A DNA stretch of 64,000 nt. It comes from Streptomyces sp. NRRL B-24484. GTDB lineage: Bacteria; Actinomycetota; Actinomycetes; Streptomycetales; Streptomycetaceae. A program made the position numbers and the translations under genes. Shown here in pieces: positions 57,787 through 64,000 of the stretch. The notes below the pieces were generated by a model. The model was given only the letters and a program-made list of their open reading frames with translations, was not told the origin of the DNA and ran no database searches. The stretch is taken from the NCBI RefSeq assembly GCF_000717715.1, contig NZ_JOAI01000008.1, forward strand, positions 62,001 through 126,000, read 5' to 3'. Every line of letters starts with the position of its first letter. Position 1 is the first letter of the stretch.

Positions 57787-59562
57787 TCAGGCCACGGTGA
57801 AGGAGTTGAGGACGGTCGAGAACTGCTGGCTGGTGAGCGTCCAGTCCTCCTCGGGCGAGGCCGCGTAGATCGCGTACTCGGTGCCGTTCGGGGCGATGAA
57901 CGCCTGGTCGACCGCGTGCCGCGGGTTGCCCTGCCGGTCGGTGGAGGTGAACTCCCAGAGCGCGCCCTCGCGGCCCTGGTAGACGTTCGGCTGCAGGACG
58001 ATCCGGGTGTAGTCGGGCTGGGCGGAGACGGTCTGCTCCAGCTCCAGGAAGTGCGACTCGGGCGACCGGGCCGCGCCCGGCGCGACCCCGAAGCGCAGCA
58101 GGTGCAGGCCGCCGTCCGGGGAGTAGTCGATCTGGCCGCCGGTCTCGCTGCGGGTCCAGCCCTGCGGCACGGCCACCCGGAAGCCTGCCGGGTCGTCGCT
58201 CCAGCGGAAGCCAGCCGGGGCCGGGGTGCCGGGCGGGGTCGGGCTCGGCGTGGGCGTCGGGCTGGGCGTCGGGCTGGGCGTCGGGGTCGGCGTCGGGCTC
58301 GGGCTCGGCGTGGGGCTGGGCGTGGGGCTGGGCGTCGGGGTCGGCGCGGTGGCCGTCGACGTGCCCGCGGCCGAGGAGCCGCCGGTCTTGTCCGAGCCGC
58401 CGAGCAGGGCGAAGGCCACGCCGCCGGCCAGCAGCGCCGCCAGCAGCACGCCGGCGGCGATCAGCCGGGTCCGGCGACGGCCGCGCCGCCCCTCGGCGCC
58501 GTCCACGGGGGGCGGCGGTTCACCGGCGGCCGGCTCCCCGGGCGGCGGGACGGCGGACAGGATTGCCGGGACGGCGACCGGGGTCGGCGGGGTCGCCGCG
58601 GTGGGCAGGCCCAGCACCGGGGTGGACCGCTCGGTGGGCGGGTGGACGGCCCGCGGCCGGCTGCCCGCGAGCTCGTGCAGCATCGCCAGCGCCTCGGGCG
58701 CGGTGGGCCGCTCGGCCGGGTCCTTGCGGAGCAGCGCCTCCAGCACGGGCGCCAGCGGGCCGGCGTTGCGGGGCTCCGGCAGCGGGTCGGCGACCACCGC
58801 CTGCAGGGTGCTCATGGTGGTCGTCCGGTGGAACGGCGACTGCCCCTCGACCGCCGCGTACAGCGTCGCTCCGAGCGACCAGAGGTCGGACTCGGGGCCG
58901 GGCCGGTGGCCGGTCACCCGTTCCGGGGCCACGTAGTCGGGCGAGCCGACGATGTCGCCGGTGCGGGTCAGGCCGGGGGCGCCGGCCAGCACGGCGATGC
59001 CGAAGTCGGTGAGGACGGCCCGGCCGCCGCGCTCCAGCAGGACGTTGGCGGGCTTGACGTCGCGGTGCAGCACGCCGTTGCGGTGCGCCTCGTCGAGGGC
59101 GGCGAGCACCTGCTCGCCGATCCGGGCGGCGTCCTTGGGCAGCAGGGTGCCCTCCTCGGCGACGACCTCGGCGAGCGAGCGGCCGTCGATCAGCTCCATG
59201 ACGATCCACGGCCGGCCGGCCTCCTCCAGCACGTCGTACACGGTGATCACGCCGGGGTGCTTGAGCATCGCGGCCGCGCGGGCCTCCTGCTCCATCCGCG
59301 CCCGGACGGCGGCGAGGTCCTCCTCGGGCAGGCCGGAGACGCTCAGTTCCTTGACCGCGACCCGGCGGGCGAGCTTGTCGTCCCGGGCCACCCAGACCGT
59401 GCCCATGCCGCCGCGGCCGAGCCGCCGCCCGAGCCGGTAGCGCCCGGCGAGCAGCCGGCCGTCGGCGTCGTCCGGGGCGTGCGCGTCGTCCGGGGCGTGC
59501 CTGCCGTTCGGTTCGTCCGCCCCGCCGTCCGCCGGGGGCCCGCCGCCGTCCGCTGGGTCCAT
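57787..59562 (-). CDS. Membrane-anchored Ser/Thr protein kinase
   Basis: 591 aa from ATG 59562. The N-terminal ~35 residues are Asp/Gly-rich. The Hanks-type kinase domain follows (residues ~41-300): GRGGMG, Lys71 in VAVKEL, the catalytic loop LHRDVKPANVLL (HRD at 166-168), DFG at 186-188 and GSPDYVAPERV. A juxtamembrane Pro-rich stretch leads to a single membrane helix (TRLIAAGVLLAALLAGGVAFALLGG, ~residues 365-390), then a Thr/Pro/Ser repeat region encoded by 58220-58350, and a ~145-residue extracellular domain (FRWSDDPAGFRVAVPQGWTRSETGGQIDYSPDGG in part) in place of PASTA repeats. It senses an unknown outside signal. Confidence 0.93.
   Translation of the reverse strand: MDPADGGGPPADGGADEPNGRHAPDDAHAPDDADGRLLAGRYRLGRRLGRGGMGTVWVARDDKLARRVAVKELSVSGLPEEDLAAVRARMEQEARAAAMLKHPGVITVYDVLEEAGRPWIVMELIDGRSLAEVVAEEGTLLPKDAARIGEQVLAALDEAHRNGVLHRDVKPANVLLERGGRAVLTDFGIAVLAGAPGLTRTGDIVGSPDYVAPERVTGHRPGPESDLWSLGATLYAAVEGQSPFHRTTTMSTLQAVVADPLPEPRNAGPLAPVLEALLRKDPAERPTAPEALAMLHELAGSRPRAVHPPTERSTPVLGLPTAATPPTPVAVPAILSAVPPPGEPAAGEPPPPVDGAEGRRGRRRTRLIAAGVLLAALLAGGVAFALLGGSDKTGGSSAAGTSTATAPTPTPSPTPSPTPSPSPTPTPTPSPTPSPTPTPSPTPPGTPAPAGFRWSDDPAGFRVAVPQGWTRSETGGQIDYSPDGGLHLLRFGVAPGAARSPESHFLELEQTVSAQPDYTRIVLQPNVYQGREGALWEFTSTDRQGNPRHAVDQAFIAPNGTEYAIYAASPEEDWTLTSQQFSTVLNSFTVA
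58220..58350. repeat. Pro-Thr-Pro-Ser coding repeat
   Basis: The kinase gene codes here for many (Pro-Ser/Thr) dipeptides built from GGGCTCGGCGTC-like units on the plus strand. It forms the extracellular linker and is prone to slippage. Confidence 0.85.
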
Positions 59563-59685
59563 CGCCGTCCCCTGTGCCCCGTCCGAAATCCGTCCCGCCG
59601 CTCCGGCCGGACGGCCCCGCCCGGCTCCCAGTCTGGGCCCGGTGCCCCGGCCCGGCGACCGGGAGCGGCGGGACGGCGACGCAGC

Positions 59686-59719
59686 GCACCCGGCCGGGAG
59701 CGGACTCCCGGCCGGGTGC
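59686..59719 (-). terminator. Terminator of the MFS gene
   Basis: A perfect 15-base stem, GCACCCGGCCGGGAG with CTCCCGGCCGGGTGC, and a CGGA loop, 43 bases past the MFS stop at 59762. Confidence 0.8.
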
Positions 59720-59761
59720 GAGGGGGTGGTGCGCGGTGTGCTGCGCCGAGGTGCGCGGGCG

Positions 59762-61372
59762 TCAGATGTGGACGGCCGGACCGGCGTCGTTGGCGCCGCG
59801 CTTGGTGAGCAGGCCGAGGCCGGCGGCGGCGAGCGCCACCACGGCGGCGACCACGAAGGCGAGCGACATGCCGCTGACGAAGGAGGTGTGGACGGCGTTC
59901 GCCATCGCGTCCACCGCCTGCTGCGGGGTGCCGGCCGGGGCGGGCGGGGCGATGCCGAGCTGGGCGGCCTGGTTGAGGCCCTCGGCCTGGGCGCCCCGGA
60001 CGGGCGGCAGGCCGGCCTTCGCCCAGTTCTGCGGCAGCACGTCGGTGACCTTGGAGGCCATCACGGCGCCGAGCACCGCGGTGCCGAGGCTGCCGCCGAC
60101 CTGCATCGCGGCCTGCTGCAGGCCGCCGGCCACGCCGGAGAGCTCCAGCGGGGCGTTGCCGACGATCACCTCGGTGGCGCCGACCATGACGGGGCTCAGG
60201 CCCAGGCCCATCAGCACGAACCAGAGCGACATCACGCCGGTGCCGGAGTCGGTGGAGAGGGTCGACATGCCGAGCATGGCCGCGGTGGTGAAGAGCATGC
60301 CGGCGACGATCGGGATGCGCGGGCCGAGCTTGCCGATCGCGGCACCGGCCACCGGGGCGCCGACGATCATCATGCCGGTCATCGGCAGCAGGTGGACGCC
60401 GGCGTCGACCGGGGCCATGCCGTGCACGTTCTGCAGGTAGAAGGTGACGAAGAAGACGCCGCCGAAGAAGGCGAAGGCCATCAGCACCATGAGCAGGGTG
60501 CCGGCCGACAGCGGCACCGAGCGGAACAGGCTGAGCGGGATCAGCGGCTCCTTCGCCTTCGTCTGCCAGAAGGCGAAGACGATCATGGCGAGGACGGCGC
60601 CGCCCAGGAAGACCAGGGTCGCCGGGTCGCCCCAGCCCCAGACCGGGGCCTTGATGATGCCCCAGACCAGCATGAACATCGCCCCGGAGAGCAGCACGAT
60701 GCCGGGGACGTCGAAGGACTTCGCGGCGTTCTCGGTCTTCACGTCGCGCAGGATCCAGAGGCCGAGCGCCAGGGCGATCAGGCCGACCGGGATGTTGATG
60801 AAGAAGACCGACTCCCAGTTGACGTGCTCGACCAGCAGGCCGCCGACGATCGGGCCGGCCGCGGTGGAGGCGCCGATCACGCCGCCCCAGATGCCGATCG
60901 CCATGTTGAGCTTCTCGGCCGGGAAGGCGCCGCGCAGCAGGCCGAGCGCGGCGGGCTGCAGCAGCGCGCCGAACAGGCCCTGCAGCACGCGGAACAGGAT
61001 GACGGTCCGGATGCTGCCGGCGAAGCCGATCGCGGCGGAGGTGGCGGCGAAGCCGGCCGCACCCACCAGGAAGGTCGACTTGTGGCCGAACCGGTCGCCG
61101 ATCTTGCCGGCGGTGATCAGGAAGACCGCCAGCGCCAGCAGGTAGCCGCTGGTCACCCACTGGATGTCGGCGGGCGAGGCGCCGAGGTCGGCCTGGATGG
61201 CCGGGTTGGCGATGGCGACGACGGTGCCGTCGAGGGCCACCATCATCACGCCGACCGCGACGGTGAGCAGGGTCAGCCAGGGGTGGCCCTGCAGGCCCCG
61301 GCCGGTCGGCGGGGTGCCGGCGGACCGCGGCGGCGCGTCCGCCTTCCCGGTCTTGACGACGGACGAACTCAT
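59762..61372 (-). CDS. MFS drug exporter, DHA2 (EmrB/QacA) type
   Basis: 536 aa from ATG 61372, with GGAGG five bases upstream. Fourteen membrane segments are predictable: LLTVAVGVMMVALDGTVVAIANPAI (motif D1), ITAGKIGDRFGHKSTFLVG (motif A), FRVLQGLFGALLQPAALGLLRGAFP (motif B), IGIWGGVIGASTAAGPIVGGLLVEHVNWESVFFINIPVG (motif C region, in part). The C-terminal helix ends LTKRGANDAGPAVHI. Drug/proton antiport is the family function, with a hydrophobic compound as probable substrate. It is divergent from a TetR regulator, the standard repressor-exporter pairing, so it is likely induced by its substrate. Confidence 0.94.
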   Translation of the reverse strand: MSSSVVKTGKADAPPRSAGTPPTGRGLQGHPWLTLLTVAVGVMMVALDGTVVAIANPAIQADLGASPADIQWVTSGYLLALAVFLITAGKIGDRFGHKSTFLVGAAGFAATSAAIGFAGSIRTVILFRVLQGLFGALLQPAALGLLRGAFPAEKLNMAIGIWGGVIGASTAAGPIVGGLLVEHVNWESVFFINIPVGLIALALGLWILRDVKTENAAKSFDVPGIVLLSGAMFMLVWGIIKAPVWGWGDPATLVFLGGAVLAMIVFAFWQTKAKEPLIPLSLFRSVPLSAGTLLMVLMAFAFFGGVFFVTFYLQNVHGMAPVDAGVHLLPMTGMMIVGAPVAGAAIGKLGPRIPIVAGMLFTTAAMLGMSTLSTDSGTGVMSLWFVLMGLGLSPVMVGATEVIVGNAPLELSGVAGGLQQAAMQVGGSLGTAVLGAVMASKVTDVLPQNWAKAGLPPVRGAQAEGLNQAAQLGIAPPAPAGTPQQAVDAMANAVHTSFVSGMSLAFVVAAVVALAAAGLGLLTKRGANDAGPAVHI

Positions 61373-61512
61373 GCTGCCCTCCGGGGCGATCGGACGAGGG
61401 ATGACGGGGCGCTCGTGGCGCGGGTGGCGCTCGTGCCGTGGCGCCGCGGGCCCACCCGTCCCCACGGCTGTCCGGCCGCGCGGCGCCACTCGCGGGAACA
61501 TTATGGCAGCTG

Positions 61513-61560
61513 CTGACATTCGGCAATTCCTGCCGTACGTCTGGCACTGTCATATGTCAG
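61513..61560. promoter_or_regulatory. Candidate TetR operator region at MFS/tetR
   Basis: CTGACAT (61513-61519) and ATGTCAG (61554-61560) form a perfect 7-base inverted repeat separated by 34 bases. A smaller palindrome, CGGCA-ATTCC-TGCCG (61521-61535), lies within. They sit between the divergent MFS and tetR starts. Confidence 0.45.
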
Positions 61561-61608
61561 AGCCGCTATCGTGGTATCCGTCCCGCTCTGCCAGGAAAGG
61601 CGCCCTGC

Positions 61609-62298
61609 ATGGCCCTGCCGCTCACCCCCTCCCGCACCGGACAGCCGGCCTCCGACTGCCGGGTCCTCGGACTGCGCGAGCGGAAGAAGCAGCGCACCCG
61701 GGACTCCCTGGTGGCGGCCGCCCACGACCTCTTCCTCCGGCAGGGGTACGCCCGCACCACCGTCGACGAGATCGCCGCCGGCGTGGACGTCTCGCAGCGC
61801 ACGTTCTTCCGGTACTTCGCCAACAAGGAGGAGGTCGCGCTGGCCGTCCTCGCGGACGCCGAGGACTACTTCGTCGAGTGCCTGCGGCGCCGGCCCGCCG
61901 AAGAGACGCCGCTGCAGGCGATGCGGGCCTCCATCACCCGGACCTGGCAGGTGATGAGCCGCGACGAGGGCAGCGGGCCCGGCGGCGTGCAGGCCGCGCT
62001 GGAGCTGATCGACCTCATCGAGTCCACCCCGGTGCTGCTCGCCGCCCACCTGCGGCGGACCATCGAGCAGGAGGGCGTGGTCACCGCGATCCTCGCCGAG
62101 CGCGAGGGCCTCGACCCCGCAGCCGACGTCCGCCCGCGGGTGCTCGCCGCCGCCTTCGGCGCCGTCATCCGGGTCTCCCACCTGTCCTGGACGGCCGACA
62201 CCGCCGCCCACGCGGCCGGCCCCGACGGCATGATCGCCATCATCGAGCGCCACCTCGACCAGCTCGGCCCCGCCCTCGCCGGCCCCTGGCGCGGCTGA
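61609..62298 (+). CDS. TetR family regulator of the divergent exporter
   Basis: 229 aa from ATG 61609, with GGAAAGG nine bases upstream. The HTH is at residues ~30-70 (DSLVAAAHDLFLRQGYARTTVDEIAAGVDVSQRTFFRYFANKEEVAL in part), with the VSQRTFFRYFANKEE helix typical of actinobacterial exporter repressors. The C-terminal ligand domain is helical and rich in Ala, Glu and Arg. It is divergent from a DHA2 exporter gene with candidate operators in between. The likely role is repression of the exporter until its drug ligand binds. Confidence 0.93.
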   Translation: MALPLTPSRTGQPASDCRVLGLRERKKQRTRDSLVAAAHDLFLRQGYARTTVDEIAAGVDVSQRTFFRYFANKEEVALAVLADAEDYFVECLRRRPAEETPLQAMRASITRTWQVMSRDEGSGPGGVQAALELIDLIESTPVLLAAHLRRTIEQEGVVTAILAEREGLDPAADVRPRVLAAAFGAVIRVSHLSWTADTAAHAAGPDGMIAIIERHLDQLGPALAGPWRG

Positions 62299-62348
62299 GG
62301 AGCCACGACACCCCGAGCTGCGCCACCCCGCACCTCCGGGCTTCGGGC

Positions 62349-62699
62349 ATGGTGACGTTCGATCAGTTCCTGGAGATGGGCCCCGCCCTGCCCTCGGCGA
62401 CCGAGCGGCCGACCCGGGAGACCGAGGTGACCCTGCGGGTCGGCGAGAAGATCTTCGCCATGGGCACCCCCGAATCCGGCCGGGTCTGCGTCAAGGCCTC
62501 CGAGCAGGAGCAGGCGGCGCTACTCCCGGCCGCCCCGGACACGTATGCTGTGGCACCGTACGTGGGTCGGCACGGCCGGGTGCCGGTCGAACTCGGCGGG
62601 GTCGGGGCGGACGAGCTGCGCGAGCCGGTCACCGAGGCCCGGCGGAGCACCGCACCCAAGCGGCCGGTCCGGACGTTCGACGCCGAACGGGCAACCTGA
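62349..62699 (+). CDS. MmcQ/YjbR family protein
   Basis: 116 aa from ATG 62349; a GTG codon follows at once (62352) and could be used. The family pattern is present: MVTFDQFLEMGPALPSATERPTRETEVTLRVGEKIFAMGTPES in part, VCVKASEQEQAALLPAAPDTYAVAPYVGRHGRVPVELGGVGADELREPVTEARRSTAP in part. YjbR-like proteins have a CyaY/frataxin-like fold and may bind DNA or act as a small regulator; the function is unknown. It begins 51 bases after tetR ends and could be cotranscribed with it. Confidence 0.83.
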   Translation: MVTFDQFLEMGPALPSATERPTRETEVTLRVGEKIFAMGTPESGRVCVKASEQEQAALLPAAPDTYAVAPYVGRHGRVPVELGGVGADELREPVTEARRSTAPKRPVRTFDAERAT

Positions 62700-62852
62700 C
62701 GCCACGCCAGGTCCCTCTCCTGTGTGACCCATCCCACGGTTTAGACTCTGCTCACCCCCAGCTCGGGCGTTCTACCCTGGCTGGCACAGCATTCGTACCA
62801 CCGTCGGGCCACGCCCGCTGTCACGGTCACCGGCCCGAGGGAGAGTACGCCC

Positions 62853-64000
62853 ATGCAGCGCAGGCGGGTCAAGCGCATGCTGATAGGCGCCTTCGCCGCC
62901 TCCGCCGTCCTGCTGGACGCCGGAGCGGCCGCGGCCCAGGCCGCCGCCTCCAACGAACAGGTGGCGATCACCACCCCGCCGGCCGGCAGCGCCGCCTGGG
63001 TCGAGGACGAGTCGATCGGCCGCGCCATGCCCGACCCCGCCACCTCGGACGCCCCGGCCGTCGCGGCCTTCTTCGCCGGGCTGACCGAGGCCGAGCAGGA
63101 CCGCCTCGTCGAGGTGTACCCGCTGGTCGTGGGCAACCTCGACGGCGTACCGGTGGCCCTGCGCTACCGCGCCAACCGCCTCGCGGTGCGCGAGGAGGTC
63201 GAGCGGGCCCGGGAGCGCGCCGCCGACGACCGCCTCACCCCGGTCGAGCGCGCGGCGGCCGCCGTCCGCGCCGACGACACCGAGCGGTTGCTCAAGCCGG
63301 GTCGGCAGATCCTCGCCTTCGACCCGCGCGGCCGCGGACTGGTCAGCGAGGCGTACGGCGACCTCACCACCGCCGACCGGATCTCCGTGCTGGTGCCCGG
63401 CTCGGACGCGGACCTCGCGCACTTCGACCAGACCACCGACCCGTTGCGCTCGGTGACCGGCATGGCCCGTGCCCTGCTCGCCGAGGAGCACCGGCAGTCC
63501 CCCGGCAGCCGCACCGCCGTGATCGCCTGGACCGGTTACGTCACCCCCTCGGGGCTCGGCCCGGACGCCGTCACCTCGCGGCTCGCCGAGGCCGCGGCGC
63601 CGCGGCTGCTGCGGCTGCTGGCCGGGCTGCGGGAGACCGGCAGCGCCTCCGCCCGGCCCACGCTGTTCTGCCACTCCTACGGCTCGGTGGTCTGCGGTAC
63701 CGCCGCCCCCTCGATCCACGGCTCCGGCCCGGCCGACGTGGTGGTCTTCGGCAGCCCGGGCATGGGCGTGCAGACCGCGGCCGAGCTCGGCCCGGGCGTG
63801 CGGGTCTGGGCGACCCGCAACCCCACCGACTGGATCGGCAACGTCCCGTACCTGGAGTTCGGCGGCTTCGGCCACGGCGCGGACCCGACGACGCAGGAGT
63901 TCGGCGCCGTCGAGGTGTCCTCGCAGGGCTCCAACGGCCACACCGGCTACTTCGCGGACAACACCCAGAGCCTGCACAACTTCGGCGCCATCGCCCTCGG
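62853..64000 (+). CDS. Alpha/beta hydrolase DUF1023 family, secreted (partial)
   Basis: ATG 62853 with GAGGGAGAG upstream; the frame is open to the end of the window (382 codons), so the C-terminus is missing. A signal peptide covers residues 1-35 (RRVKRMLIGAFAASAVLLDAGAAAAQAAA). The actinobacterial DUF1023 pattern follows: AAFFAGLTEAEQDRLVEVYPLVVGNLDGVP, LAFDPRGRGLVSEAYGDL, ISVLVPGSDADLAHFDQT, nucleophile Ser in LFCHSYGSVVCG, VFGSPGMGVQTA and a catalytic His region GHTGYFADNTQSLHN. The family comprises secreted or wall-associated hydrolases of unknown substrate. Confidence 0.9.
   Translation, partial: MQRRRVKRMLIGAFAASAVLLDAGAAAAQAAASNEQVAITTPPAGSAAWVEDESIGRAMPDPATSDAPAVAAFFAGLTEAEQDRLVEVYPLVVGNLDGVPVALRYRANRLAVREEVERARERAADDRLTPVERAAAAVRADDTERLLKPGRQILAFDPRGRGLVSEAYGDLTTADRISVLVPGSDADLAHFDQTTDPLRSVTGMARALLAEEHRQSPGSRTAVIAWTGYVTPSGLGPDAVTSRLAEAAAPRLLRLLAGLRETGSASARPTLFCHSYGSVVCGTAAPSIHGSGPADVVVFGSPGMGVQTAAELGPGVRVWATRNPTDWIGNVPYLEFGGFGHGADPTTQEFGAVEVSSQGSNGHTGYFADNTQSLHNFGAIAL

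Overview
The window is very GC-rich (well above 70% by eye), with frequent GTG and TTG starts, AGGAG-type ribosome binding sites and dense short operons. Together with several actinomycete protein families (TerD, DUF3052, DUF2277, DUF2637, ALF repeats, the SAV_2336/FxsC TIR family and the homodimeric E1 of pyruvate dehydrogenase), this points to a Streptomyces or Kitasatospora chromosome. No integrase, transposase, CRISPR array or rRNA operon was seen. There is one tRNA gene, tRNA-Val(TAC).

Layout. 1-6 kb: a partial secreted protein, a DoxX protein, a barstar-like protein, a lipoprotein, a PLP amino-acid deaminase, and a kynurenine module (Lrp/AsnC regulator divergent from tryptophan 2,3-dioxygenase and kynureninase). 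5.9-12.2 kb: a four-gene minus-strand operon encoding trypco1, trypsin-VMAP, a MoxR AAA+ ATPase and a 1010-aa vWA-like/pseudo-caspase/TIR protein. It looks like a vWA-MoxR-VMAP type NTP-dependent conflict or immunity system with a TIR effector, and is the most notable system here. 12.4-22.9 kb: a phosphopantetheinyl transferase, small membrane proteins, an Lrp/IMPase pair, a DMT transporter, a tetR/acyl-CoA dehydrogenase/amidohydrolase operon, a secreted protease and a second TetR. 22.9-27.2 kb: divergent secreted polysaccharide-degrading enzymes (GH30-CBM13 and an alginate lyase family protein), then a decayed marR/hydrolase pair joined by a deletion.

27.4-39.5 kb: glyoxylate carboligase, PP2C phosphatase, DJ-1/PfpI protein, ALDH with a divergent MarR and shared operators, an orphan ATP-synthase-b-like protein, SulP transporter, ALF-repeat sortase substrate, FUSC-like protein, K+ channel and a frameshifted YihY/BrkB-like protein. 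39.8-42.2 kb: tRNA-Val, a coiled-coil protein, a DUF4442 thioesterase-like protein and an FmdB zinc ribbon.

42.3-53.1 kb: a tellurium-resistance-type (Ter) stress cluster. A four-gene module (citrate-lyase-like aldolase, PRTase/TRSP, StiP/PELOTA, HAD) is divergent from a TerD protein with a repetitive tail. A 24-bp near-palindrome lies between them. A TerA-like protein, DUF2637 membrane protein, TerC and two TerD paralogues follow. 53.3-64 kb: peroxiredoxin, DUF3052, aceE, a membrane Ser/Thr kinase, an MFS exporter with its divergent TetR, a YjbR protein, and a DUF1023 hydrolase cut by the window end.

Many intergenic regions carry near-perfect palindromes next to regulators, so local autoregulation is a recurring theme. 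Family calls rest on reading motifs. No database search was possible.
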